This document shows, piece by piece, positions 1-6,986 of a stretch of DNA of 64,000 bases (its first letter is position 1; every line of letters starts with the position of its first letter). A program made the translations under genes and the position numbers. Origin of the DNA: Companilactobacillus farciminis KCTC 3681 = DSM 20184 (GTDB lineage: Bacteria; Bacillota; Bacilli; Lactobacillales; Lactobacillaceae); assembly GCF_002706745.1 (NCBI RefSeq), contig NZ_CP017702.1:1302001-1366000 (forward strand), in the 5' to 3' direction. A model generated the notes under the pieces. The model was not told where the DNA came from, did not search any database, and saw nothing but the letters and a program-made list of their open reading frames with translations.

Positions 1-73
1 TTAGCTTCTGTACATAACTAGCTACTAATGAGCCGAAATTTCCATCTATACCATTTACTACTATTTTCTTCAT
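1..73 (-). CDS. NAD(P)-binding Rossmann protein, N-terminal fragment (cut by window start)
   Basis: Only the first 24 codons are inside the window; the gene runs off the left edge. The visible N-terminus reads MKKIVVNGIDGNFGSLVAS, a hydrophobic strand followed by a GxxGxxG dinucleotide-binding loop, as in NmrA-like or atypical short-chain dehydrogenases (NAD(P)H-binding family). The ATG at 73 is supported by a GGAGG ribosome binding site at 82-86 on the minus strand. Substrate and exact family cannot be told from this fragment. Confidence 0.6.
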   Translation of the reverse strand, partial: MKKIVVNGIDGNFGSLVASYVQKL

Positions 74-661
74 AAAAAGCCTCCATTACAATAGTGTGTA
101 CGTTTTCATGATAATGAAGATTAACTTTTAATGTCAAGAACAATTACAGTTGATCTACATACCTTTAATTAAATAATTGAAAACGATTATTTATAATAAA
201 AACTATTTCTAGCGTTAGCTTTTCCTGTTTGACTTTTCATTTTTGTTTAAATAGTTTGAGAGAAATTATCATACAGCAAAGAAGTAAGCTTGATAATTTT
301 ATTACCGTGTTATTGTTTGTCTCATATATTTAATATAAATGATTTTTTTATTGTGTAGAAGTTATGAATTGAATTATACTCAAGCTCGAAATTAATTGAT
401 TTCTAATGTATTTATTTCATTGAATGAGATGATTGAATCATAATGGGTTTTTGGTCATTAACTTTAAGTGATACAATTAAGTGAAATTATAGGGCGGTCA
501 AGTCTTTTGAAATTCATATGAATTATTCGTTCTTATTTTGAAGAATGGTATTGGATAGTACAAGTGGTTTTAATTGATATATTGTCAATGGTAAGAATAA
601 ATTTGATAAATGTATTCGTAGAGGTAAAAATGGATAATTATTTTCATTGGAGGAAAATTAT
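74..661. other. 588-nt AT-rich intergenic region
   Basis: No convincing gene on either strand. It separates the divergent genes at 73 (minus) and 662 (plus), so it must hold promoters for both. A perfect 14-bp palindrome, AATTCATATGAATT, lies at 511-524. A plausible sigma-A promoter for the rightward gene is TTGTCA at 582-587, a 17-nt spacer and GATAAA at 605-610. A catabolite-response-like sequence with one mismatch sits near 177-192, too weak to call. Confidence 0.5.
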
Positions 662-1228
662 TTGAATAAGATTGATTCTACAATTATTGCTACAGTAATA
701 ACATTAATAGTGTCATTTGTCGTTATGCTAGTATATAGAAAAATAATGAAGTTTTATTACATAAGAAGATTTTTGAGAGCTTACGAAAATGACTATATAT
801 TATCATTAAGAAATGTTTTTGAAATGCATCTTAAAAATAATGATGGTCCTTATCTTTATAAGGATGAAGTAAATAAATCAGTTAAAAAAATGATACAAGA
901 ATTGTCTTTTTCTAGGGAAAAGGAATTAAATTTTTTATCATCTGATTATTCATTTGAATTTATTAGAATTAATTCATATACGATGGCACTAATTGGCAAT
1001 ATAAAAAAGTTGTGTGAAAATTATTATTTGTTTAATGATTTGTCAAGAAAATTTGATGAACATCAAAGTATAATCGACCAGGAAATAGTTAAACAATGTT
1101 TAAAGATGTTGAATAATTTTGATATTGAAGTAAAAAAGTATTATAAACTAAAGTTTGATAAAATAATTTTAAATGATACAGAAATTAGTGAAATGATTAA
1201 AAAATTTGAATTAGATTTGGGCAAGTAA
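662..1228 (+). CDS. membrane-anchored hypothetical protein, 188 aa
   Basis: I do not recognise this protein. The start is taken as the TTG at 662 because GGAGGA at 649-654 sits 7 nt upstream; the longer reading frame from 647 would start inside the ribosome binding site. Residues about 6-26 form one strong hydrophobic segment (IIATVITLIVSFVVMLVY) followed by a basic stretch, so a single N-terminal membrane anchor with a cytoplasmic tail is likely. The rest is charged, Lys/Glu/Asn-rich and looks mostly helical. Codon use is very AT-rich compared with the housekeeping genes further right, consistent with accessory or transferred DNA. No conserved catalytic motif is visible. Confidence 0.65.
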   Translation: MNKIDSTIIATVITLIVSFVVMLVYRKIMKFYYIRRFLRAYENDYILSLRNVFEMHLKNNDGPYLYKDEVNKSVKKMIQELSFSREKELNFLSSDYSFEFIRINSYTMALIGNIKKLCENYYLFNDLSRKFDEHQSIIDQEIVKQCLKMLNNFDIEVKKYYKLKFDKIILNDTEISEMIKKFELDLGK

Positions 1229-1293
1229 TTGAATAAATATTTGTATGGAAATTTAAAGATATCAATTGATTGGTTTTAATACTAGAGACACTG

Positions 1294-1359
1294 CATTGTC
1301 GCCTGTCTTTTTATATGGAATATAGACAGGTTATCAATATTTTGAAAAAATAGACAATG
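1294..1359. repeat. nested inverted repeat upstream of the SLAP-like gene
   Basis: Two nested perfect 7-bp inverted repeats: the outer arms CATTGTC (1294-1300) and GACAATG (1353-1359) enclose the inner arms CCTGTCT (1302-1308) and AGACAGG (1324-1330). The inner hairpin lacks a following T-run, so it is not an obvious terminator. It lies about 80 nt before the start of the next gene and could be an operator or a leader structure. Confidence 0.45.
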
Positions 1360-1436
1360 AGGAAAAGATGTATCACAAGTAAAATAATAAAAATATGTTA
1401 TTCGATTTTCAATATATTCTGAAAGGAATTGTTTTT

Positions 1437-1805
1437 ATGAAGAAATTAATTGTGGTATTTTTGCTCGACCTAGGATTGATTGCAGCAAATAATAATTCGA
1501 ACCTGGTTATAGCATCCTCATCAGTCGGGAATCCTGGTAAAACTGAAACTATCATAGTAGGTGCTGATAAGCTTGGTAATAACAAGAAGTATCGCGTCTA
1601 TAAAATGAAGGATGACAAGATGGTAGCTACTAAGAAATCTCTTAAGACACATAGTAGTAAGAGATTGTATAACTGGAAAGCACAAGCAGTTAAAGTTGAC
1701 GGTAAAAATTGGTGGAAAATTGGTAAAAACCAATATTTTAAGTCAACTCGTGTTAACAAAGTCCATGTAAAAAAGGGTATTACAAAACTTAATTATGCAA
1801 ATTAA
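1437..1805 (+). CDS. secreted SLAP-like surface protein, 122 aa
   Basis: The start is the ATG at 1437, preceded by GAAAGGA at 1421-1427; the upstream ATG at 1395 has no ribosome binding site. Residues 1-30 (MKK, then a hydrophobic core and Ala/Ser residues) are a signal peptide. The remaining 90 residues contain a single module with the pattern of the lactobacillal surface-layer-associated (SLAP) domain: a KYRVYKMKDDKM segment and WWKIGKNQYFKSTRV, resembling the W-K-x-GKNQY-hK-x-x-x-h signature. Such domains bind the cell wall noncovalently. With just one domain and no catalytic region, its role is unknown. It is a monocistronic unit ended by a strong terminator. Confidence 0.65.
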   Translation: MKKLIVVFLLDLGLIAANNNSNLVIASSSVGNPGKTETIIVGADKLGNNKKYRVYKMKDDKMVATKKSLKTHSSKRLYNWKAQAVKVDGKNWWKIGKNQYFKSTRVNKVHVKKGITKLNYAN

Positions 1806-1812
1806 AGCTAGT

Positions 1813-1852
1813 AAAAGAGCCGTTAACAGATTAATGTTAGCAGCTCTTTTTT
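1813..1852 (+). terminator. rho-independent terminator of the SLAP-like gene
   Basis: AAAAGAGC (1813-1820) and GTTAACA pair with TGTTAGC and GCTCTTTT (1835-1850), with one internal mismatch, followed by TTTTTT. The ISL3 element inserted directly at the end of this T-run; its target duplication (TTTTTTCA) preserves the run. Confidence 0.85.
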
Positions 1853-1897
1853 CAGGCTCTTTGTCAAATCGTATTGATGAATGATTTTGAGCTCATT

Positions 1898-1925
1898 GAG
1901 CATCCTCACCGAGGATGCTCTTTTT
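1898..1925 (+). terminator. terminator-like hairpin inside the IS end
   Basis: GAGCATCCTC (1898-1907) and GAGGATGCTC (1911-1920) form a perfect 10-bp stem with a 3-nt loop, followed by TTTTT on the plus strand. It points against the transposase, so it would stop transcription that enters the element from the host side and would otherwise run antisense to the transposase. The same hairpin occurs in copy 2 at about 21299-21323. Confidence 0.7.
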
Positions 1926-3179
1926 CTATGCACAAATCAGTTTTATTCTCTTAATAAAGTGTTCAAGATTTCTAAAGCCATAGGAATTTCTTTTTAGTTT
2001 CTTTATCTTTCCAATGGTGCCCTCTAGAGGGCCATTGGAGTATGGCAATAAGCAACTATTTTTTACATAATTTTTATTTTTTCGTAACGTTGTAATGGCT
2101 GTATCCATTGCGGTCCCATTTCTTTTATATCCAGAAATAGTTTCCTGAAGTAAGTCTATGTCGTGATACCTTATCGATCTTTGAATACTCTGGTAAGTAT
2201 CATAGGCCTCCTTGAAAATTGGTATTTCATCAGTAGCTATATCGATGGCATTTTGAATAGTCATGAATTCATTTATACCGACAATAAATTTTATATGGGT
2301 ATCGTCTACATCTTCCTCTGGAAGATGATATAGACGCCAATCAGATTTCATTGCTTTGTATATACGAGATTTTTTATCAGGTAATTTTTTTAAAGAATTG
2401 ATACGTACTTGATCTAGGGCTCTACTACAAAGTTGAACTATATGAAACCTATCTACGACAATGCGAGCGTTGGGGAATATACGATGAACGACTAATTGAT
2501 AATTGGCATTTAAGTCGATCGATACAGTTTTTACGGCTTGTCGTTCCGATAAGCTGTAATTGTTTATAAAGTGTTCGGTTATTGTTTTAGACAGTCTGTC
2601 ATGTATCAATTCGACCAATCTATGTGTATCAGCATCGATAGCGATAAATGTAAAAATATTTTTTACAGATCGAAACTCATCAAAACAAAGATTCTCTGGC
2701 AAATGCGCACATCTATTAGGAATTTTGATATTTCTATATAGAATCCTGCTTACAGTATTGGCTGAAATGCCAATGATTTTAGCTATTGATGACAGAGTGA
2801 ATGATTCTTTAGCCATAGAAAAAATTCTATTCTTGATCTGTTTGGTCATAGTATGGTTTTTAATCAATAGATCACTGTGAGCACCGCAGGTGCTTCCACA
2901 GTTCCTACACAAAAATCGTTGCTTTTTTAGTATTAGGTGGTACTCGATACCATTAAAGCTAGCTAATCTTGCATTAGTAGTTCTTTTACCGTTTTTAACT
3001 AGTGTATTCATTCCACATTGAGGACATCTATGTAAAGAATAGGAAAGTTCAGCATTCACTATTTTAATGTGTTTTATAACGCCACGTTTTTTTATCTTGG
3101 CATCCTTTACTGAAACATTTTTTATATTATTGTCTTTTATGTCTAGTGCACATAGTATAGAATTGTCTTGGGACATCAT
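1926..3179 (-). CDS. ISL3-family transposase, 417 aa
   Basis: A full-length DDE transposase of the ISL3 family. The N-terminal zinc-binding region has CPQCG (about residue 54) and a second cysteine cluster, CRNCG (about 95). A helix-turn-helix follows (LSSIAKIIGISANTVSRIL, about 128-147). The catalytic domain shows acidic residues in CFDEFRS, VSIDLNANY and VVDRFHIV, and the final Glu in NGPLEGTIGKIKKLKRNSYG (about 382-401). The ATG start at 3179 is preceded by AGGAGTG. The product is identical to the copy at 20042-21295, so both copies are probably active or recently moved. Confidence 0.95.
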   Translation of the reverse strand: MMSQDNSILCALDIKDNNIKNVSVKDAKIKKRGVIKHIKIVNAELSYSLHRCPQCGMNTLVKNGKRTTNARLASFNGIEYHLILKKQRFLCRNCGSTCGAHSDLLIKNHTMTKQIKNRIFSMAKESFTLSSIAKIIGISANTVSRILYRNIKIPNRCAHLPENLCFDEFRSVKNIFTFIAIDADTHRLVELIHDRLSKTITEHFINNYSLSERQAVKTVSIDLNANYQLVVHRIFPNARIVVDRFHIVQLCSRALDQVRINSLKKLPDKKSRIYKAMKSDWRLYHLPEEDVDDTHIKFIVGINEFMTIQNAIDIATDEIPIFKEAYDTYQSIQRSIRYHDIDLLQETISGYKRNGTAMDTAITTLRKNKNYVKNSCLLPYSNGPLEGTIGKIKKLKRNSYGFRNLEHFIKRIKLICA

Positions 3180-3324
3180 TGTTCACTCCTGTTTGATTTG
3201 GTTTGGTCGCTTAAATCTTAACACGAGAACAGTGATGTTCTTTTTTTATTTCAAAGAGTATAAAAAAACTGGTATTGATTGTTCATCAATACCAGAAAGT
3301 TTAGAACCTTTTTTCATGGTGTAT

Positions 3325-3807
3325 TTAATTGTGGGATGGATATTTTTCTAAGCGGAATAATTCTTCGGAATCAGGTTTCATTTGTCCGTTTTTGGGTTGG
3401 TATCCCATTTTTTTATAGAAGCCTAAAGCAGTAATTGAAGCCGGTATCTCAACTCTAGTAGCGGCTTTAAAATATGGATCATTTTCTAAAGTTTGAATAA
3501 TAAATTTCCCAACTCCTTGGCCTTGCAAATTAGGTTCTACAAAGATAGTGAATAGACTGAATTCTTGAGGGATGTTCCAATATTTACCAATCGCTCCCGT
3601 TCCGACAATTGTTTGATCAATAGTAAAAACGTAAAAGTGAGTTTGTTGAGCTTTTTGGATAAAGAAAGCTTCATTTAAACGATTGATTTCATGTTCTAAG
3701 TATTCTTTTGAATAATCGTGAATGTTTGTCGTCATCAAAGTTCTTGAAATTAGTTGGGTGACCTTTGATACGTCAGTGTCTTTAAATAATCTACTTTTGA
3801 CTTCCAT
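3325..3807 (-). CDS. GNAT-family N-acetyltransferase, 160 aa
   Basis: A single-domain Gcn5-related acetyltransferase that would transfer an acetyl group from acetyl-CoA to an amine substrate. The acetyl-CoA-binding motif A is clear: FSLFTIFVEPNLQGQGVGKF, containing Q-x-x-G-x-G (about residues 88-107). The C-terminal GFYKKMGYQP pattern is typical of motif B. I place the start at the ATG at 3807, with GGGGGA at 3814-3819 as ribosome binding site; the TTG at 3813 is too close to it. The stop codon lies only 9 bp from the ISL3 target duplication, so the gene just escaped disruption. The substrate is unknown. Confidence 0.85.
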   Translation of the reverse strand: MEVKSRLFKDTDVSKVTQLISRTLMTTNIHDYSKEYLEHEINRLNEAFFIQKAQQTHFYVFTIDQTIVGTGAIGKYWNIPQEFSLFTIFVEPNLQGQGVGKFIIQTLENDPYFKAATRVEIPASITALGFYKKMGYQPKNGQMKPDSEELFRLEKYPSHN

Positions 3808-3921
3808 AGACAATCCCCCTTAGGTAGCTTTACTATAAATTTTGTTGCAAGTATAGCCCTGACAAGTATGAAAGTAAATGACAAGATTTCTAAAAATTAT
3901 ATGTACTTAAAAAAATAAAAC

Positions 3922-3938
3922 AACATTAAATTAATGTT
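3922..3938. promoter_or_regulatory. palindrome upstream of the secreted amidase gene
   Basis: AACATTAA-A-TTAATGTT is an 8-bp-arm perfect inverted repeat in the 209-nt divergent region between the GNAT and amidase genes, about 80 nt before the amidase start. The size suits an operator for a dimeric regulator, but no regulator is adjacent, and in AT-rich DNA chance is possible. Confidence 0.3.
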
Positions 3939-4016
3939 ACAAAATAAATAAATCGTTTATATTGCTTTGGTTAACATGTTATTTTTAAGTTAAGTTTTGG
4001 GAGGATGAAATTAGCG

Positions 4017-4925
4017 ATGAATAGAAAAAGAGTTTTAATTGTTTTAAGCGGACTATTAACTATTTTTAGTGTGCTTTTGGTAATAATGACGGGGACAAAA
4101 GCTAATGCTTCAACCATCAATGATTACATTATAAGTAATAAAATCAAGCCAGTTTCAATTACTTATCGTGAAGGAACTTTTAGTCATTGGGACGGATATG
4201 AAAATGGTGTCGGAAACCCTGAGGGTGTTGTAGTTCATGATACTGCAGTAGATGGTGATTCAGCTGCTGCCGAAGAGCATTCGTTCAATACTTTTTGGCC
4301 ACAATATCAAGCTTATGTACATGCATTTGTTGATGATGGTAATATTATTCAGATGCATAGTACAGATTACATGGTATGGGGAGCAGGTCCGACCGCAAAT
4401 AATAAATTTATCCAAGTTGAAATCTGTCATGAAGCTACACAGGATGGTTTTGCAAGATCAATTGCTAATGATGCATATTATGTTGCGCATAAGTTGATTC
4501 AATATAATCTAAAAGATATACCTGGTGTTACTGTGATGTCCCATAAACAGGTTTCTCAAAAATGGGGTGAAACAACTCATATTGATCCGGATGAATACTT
4601 TGTCCGTTTTGGTTATAATATGGACCAATTTAATGCTTTGGTAACTTATTATTACAATAATTTGAAGTCTACCAATGATGTATATGGTGCTGGGGTCACC
4701 AATAATGCTGGAGTTGAATCTGATAATGTCATTAGAGTGAAAAATAGTAATGGCAGTTATGTTCCATTAGTAGCTTTTCAAGGTGATGGTTCAGTTAAAA
4801 CAGTAAGCAATCGAGCTTTAGCTAATAATACTCCTTGGTATACTGATCAATCTAAGAATTATAATGGCGTAACATATCGTAGAGTTGCCACAAATGAATG
4901 GGTTGACGCATCATATGGAATTTAG
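4017..4925 (+). CDS. secreted N-acetylmuramoyl-L-alanine amidase (amidase_2/PGRP fold), 302 aa
   Basis: A peptidoglycan hydrolase that should cleave the MurNAc-L-Ala bond outside the membrane. Residues 1-32 are a signal peptide (MNRKR, hydrophobic core, TKANAS). The amidase_2 core spans about 45-215: the first zinc ligand is in EGVVVHDTA, the HAFVDDGNIIQMHST strand follows, then EICHEA, and a late histidine and acidic residue occur in SHKQVSQKWGETTHIDPDEYF. The C-terminus (about 245-302) is a small SLAP/SH3-like wall-binding module ending NGVTYRRVATNEWVDASYG. The ATG at 4017 is chosen since GGGAGG (3999-4004) abuts the earlier ATG at 4005 too closely. It could be an autolysin or a domesticated phage endolysin; no phage genes are nearby. 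Confidence 0.85.
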   Translation: MNRKRVLIVLSGLLTIFSVLLVIMTGTKANASTINDYIISNKIKPVSITYREGTFSHWDGYENGVGNPEGVVVHDTAVDGDSAAAEEHSFNTFWPQYQAYVHAFVDDGNIIQMHSTDYMVWGAGPTANNKFIQVEICHEATQDGFARSIANDAYYVAHKLIQYNLKDIPGVTVMSHKQVSQKWGETTHIDPDEYFVRFGYNMDQFNALVTYYYNNLKSTNDVYGAGVTNNAGVESDNVIRVKNSNGSYVPLVAFQGDGSVKTVSNRALANNTPWYTDQSKNYNGVTYRRVATNEWVDASYGI

Positions 4926-4968
4926 AAGTAACAATAGTTCTCATTTATATGAAATAAGTTTTTTTAGC

Positions 4969-5256
4969 TCAATTAAATGAGCTACTCGTAAATATAGAAA
5001 AAGTCTTGTGTGCTGTACTTGCTAGCTGTATTCTTGACATTTGGACTGACGTAATTGTCTTGCGTTGGTCCTTTTTGTTTTCCTGATAGTTCTTTCTGTT
5101 TTTAGTCAAGGAATAAATTATTCTTAAAATCTTATGGGTCACTGCTATTAAAGCTTTCTGAGCACACAATCGAGATTTTAATCTCCAAAAATAGTCTTTA
5201 AGACCTATTTTCTTAGCTATCTTGGCGGTATTTTTTAATATGTTGAATAAAGTCAC
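4969..5256 (-). pseudogene. IS110-like transposase C-terminal remnant
   Basis: A 95-codon frame whose middle (AQKALIAVTHKILRIIYSL) matches the conserved end of IS110/IS116/IS902 transposases, where K-x-A-h-h-A-V-A-H-K-h-h-x-x-h-y precedes the terminus. The N-terminal RuvC-like DEDD domain is missing. In the same frame further upstream the translation is weakly transposase-like but interrupted by stops near 5310. It is therefore a decayed fragment left of a once larger element. No element ends could be found. Confidence 0.55.
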
Positions 5257-5459
5257 ATTCTTACGTGTGGAAGTGAGAATAGCTTTAGCGTTAAAAATCT
5301 CTTTCGCTATAATTATTTATTTTCGAGGACTTATGTCACGATCCCGTATCGAAGGCAACAAGAGAAAAAAGATTAGTATACGAATGCACCTAATAATATT
5401 TAATAATTAGATCTGAATTGGATGAAAATGTATTAAAAAAAAGAAGTGATAATTGAGAA

Positions 5460-5479
5460 TGTACGTCAATAAGCGTACA
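5460..5479. promoter_or_regulatory. probable autoregulatory operator of the antitoxin gene
   Basis: An inverted repeat TGTACG (5460-5465), an 8-nt spacer, and CGTACA (5474-5479) lie 20 nt before the antitoxin start. RelB/DinJ antitoxins usually bind such palindromes over their own promoter. The match of position and symmetry is direct; the binding is inferred. Confidence 0.5.
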
Positions 5480-5498
5480 ATAGCTGTGAGGTGATATT

Positions 5499-5780
5499 AT
5501 GACAAAGGCAATATCTAATGCAAGAATCGAAGCTCGTATTGATCCTAAAATCAAATCAAAAGCACAAGATGAATTATCAAAACATGGAATGACTATTTCT
5601 GAATATGTTAGAGCAACAATAACAACAGTTGCTACCCAAGGCTTACCAAAGGATTTTGGAGTGCCTAATGCAGAAGTAATGCGTTCGTTATACGAAGTTG
5701 CAGACGACCAAAACGGTAAAGCAAAGATGGAAGGCTTTACTAGTGTCGAATCGCTAATGGATGATTTAGATAATGACTAA
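5499..5780 (+). CDS. RelB/DinJ-family type II antitoxin, 93 aa
   Basis: A ribbon-helix-helix antitoxin. The N-terminal NARIEARIDPKIKSKAQDEL begins with the DNA-binding strand and helix A; SKHGMTISEYVRATITTVA contains the G-M-(T/S)-(I/V)-S-x-x-(I/V) motif of RelB/DinJ helix B. The acidic C-terminus (ESLMDDLDND) is the part that wraps around the toxin. GTGAGGTG upstream supplies the ribosome binding site. The stop overlaps the start of the following toxin frame by 8 nt, the usual toxin-antitoxin coupling, but that toxin is truncated, leaving this antitoxin an orphan in this window. Confidence 0.85.
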   Translation: MTKAISNARIEARIDPKIKSKAQDELSKHGMTISEYVRATITTVATQGLPKDFGVPNAEVMRSLYEVADDQNGKAKMEGFTSVESLMDDLDND

Positions 5781-5880
5781 AGAGATCAAGAGAACAACAA
5801 AATTTAAAAAACAATACAAGAAAATACGTTATAATCCAAAATGGAAATTGATATTTTCTAATAGAGATGTTTCATGTTAA
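5773..5880 (+). pseudogene. truncated YafQ/RelE-superfamily toxin, 35 codons
   Basis: An ATG at 5773, inside the antitoxin stop region, opens a frame reading MTKEIKRTTKFKKQYKKIRY..., a typical start of a YafQ/RelE-type mRNA interferase (basic, with K-x-F-K-K-x-x-K-K). It stops after 35 residues, whereas complete family members have about 90-120. The central beta sheet and catalytic His residues are absent, and a strong terminator follows 12 nt later. I read this as a toxin gene cut short by a deletion or frameshift. Confidence 0.65.
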
Positions 5881-5891
5881 TATGTGGAATA

Positions 5892-5936
5892 AAAGCTGAC
5901 GAATGAAATCTTATATTTCATTCGTCAGCTTTTTCC
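5892..5936 (+). terminator. strong rho-independent terminator after the antitoxin/toxin remnant
   Basis: A perfect 18-bp stem: 5892-5909 pairs with 5915-5932 around a 5-nt loop (CTTAT), with the stem ending in CAGCTTTTT. It terminates the antitoxin transcript. Confidence 0.9.
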
Positions 5937-6269
5937 GTATTATAAAACATGATAAATTAGTTATTTAATAGTGGGTTCCATATTGTTATAAAAAAATAAA
6001 GTACATTTTCCAAAGATGTACTTTATTTTAGTGATTGATAAAGTACATATAGAAATATAGGAAATTCAATATTATGGACAATGAGATTTTTTCTGCAGCC
6101 CTTGATGAATTAAATATTCTGAGTGAGGACCTTATGGAGGAACAATAGGCTATAAAATTGGCAAAAATTGTAACGCCGTTATAGTTTAACTAATTCAACT
6201 CATGTAAAATACATTTGATACTTATTTTTGAGGACATAAATTAATATTGATGTTGAGGAGATGAGAATA
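5937..6269. other. intergenic region with AAAGTACA repeats
   Basis: No convincing gene; a 24-codon frame at 6074-6148 has no ribosome binding site. The region holds a 40-nt sequence at 5971-6010 that recurs at 8682-8720, and a hairpin formed by AAAGTACA (5998-6005) and TGTACTTT (6017-6024). Another AAAGTACAT follows near 6040. The promoter of the XRE gene should lie in 6180-6255. Confidence 0.5.
5971..6010. repeat. dispersed direct repeat, unit A
   Basis: About 38 of 40 positions from GTGGGTTCCATATTG onward match 8682-8720 (GTGAATTCCATATTG...), including TTATAAAAAA and TAAAGTACATTTT. The pair brackets the XRE gene and the IS150-type element (about 2.7 kb). Origin unknown; it is not part of either IS end. 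Confidence 0.7.
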
Positions 6270-6845
6270 GTGAAACTTTGTATGCAGATTAAAAAATATC
6301 GAAAACAGAAGAATTTTTCTCAAGAGGAGTTAGCTGAGAAAGTTTATGTATCCAGACAAACGATTTCTAATTGGGAGAATGATCGTAGTTATCCAACGTT
6401 GGAAAGTTTGCTTATTTTAAGTGCATTATTTGATATTTCTTTGGATACCTTAGTAAAGGGAGATATTGATATTATGAAACGAGAATTAAGTAAACATGAT
6501 ATGAATTTGTGGACGAGGGTAATGTTGTTATTCTTATTTTTAGGGATTGTTGTCGGAATACCAGCCACATATATTTTTTCATATGGAGGGCTGATAGTTG
6601 CAGCGACGCTATTAATAATTAGCCTCGTTGCGGCTTTCAAAGTAGATAGTATTAAGAAAGATAATGATTTGAAAACTTATCAAGAAATTCTAGCTTTTGA
6701 TGAAGGACGTGAACTTAGTTCTGGTTTTAAAGAGGAAAATCGTCAGGGATATTGGAAAATGGAATTATTATTGATATTTGGGTCAATAATAATTACGCTG
6801 ATTCTTTCAGGTATAGTTTTACTTATTATGCGGATATTTTACTGA
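6270..6845 (+). CDS. membrane-anchored XRE-family transcriptional regulator, 191 aa
   Basis: An N-terminal HTH_3 domain (about residues 5-62) contains KNFSQEELAEKVYVSRQTISNWENDRSYP, a classical Cro/CI recognition helix pair. Three hydrophobic segments follow: about 82-103, 106-124 and 164-187. Such HTH-plus-transmembrane proteins are widespread in lactobacilli and are thought to sense the membrane or act on neighbouring genes. The start is taken as the GTG at 6270, 9 nt after GAGGAG (6255-6260); the ATG at 6261 touches that site. It stands alone, without an adjacent target such as an ABC transporter, and an IS150-type element follows directly. Confidence 0.8.
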   Translation: MKLCMQIKKYRKQKNFSQEELAEKVYVSRQTISNWENDRSYPTLESLLILSALFDISLDTLVKGDIDIMKRELSKHDMNLWTRVMLLFLFLGIVVGIPATYIFSYGGLIVAATLLIISLVAAFKVDSIKKDNDLKTYQEILAFDEGRELSSGFKEENRQGYWKMELLLIFGSIIITLILSGIVLLIMRIFY

Positions 6846-6986
6846 ATTCAAAAAATAATAGTACCCGATTCTTGCCCAAGCTTTTGGCAAATAAATATTT
6901 TAGTTAAATAAAAGAGCATCAATCAGTAATCTGCGTTGGCACCTGTCAAGTTGATATTTGAAATAATATAAAAATTGAATATTTTT

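Larger units (their letters stand above)
1855..3308 (-). mobile_element. ISL3-family insertion sequence, copy 1 (1454 bp), complete
   Basis: Boundaries follow from comparison with the second copy at 19913-21366: identity ends exactly at these coordinates. The ends are imperfect inverted repeats beginning GGCTCTTTG (left) and, on the other strand, GGTTCTAAAC (right), both containing GTATTGATGAA further in. The element is flanked by a perfect 8-bp target duplication, TTTTTTCA, at 1847-1854 and 3309-3316, which is the size expected for ISL3. It contains one transposase gene on the minus strand. It inserted between the terminator of the SLAP-like gene and the stop codon of the GNAT gene, so it breaks no reading frame. 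Confidence 0.95.

Noticed and set aside
177..192. Catabolite-response-element-like TTGAAAACGATTATTT
   Set aside because: One mismatch in a key position and expected by chance in AT-rich DNA; no matching position relative to a promoter.
2560..2880. 106-codon frame inside the ISL3 transposase (also 20341-20661 minus)
   Set aside because: Antisense shadow of the transposase; it occurs in both copies only because the IS is duplicated.
5222..5410. 62-codon plus-strand frame
   Set aside because: It lies antisense to the IS110-like remnant, lacks a ribosome binding site and has no recognisable features.
6074..6148. 24-codon frame MDNEIFSAALDEL...
   Set aside because: No ribosome binding site, too short and without a terminator or family resemblance; not reported as a gene.
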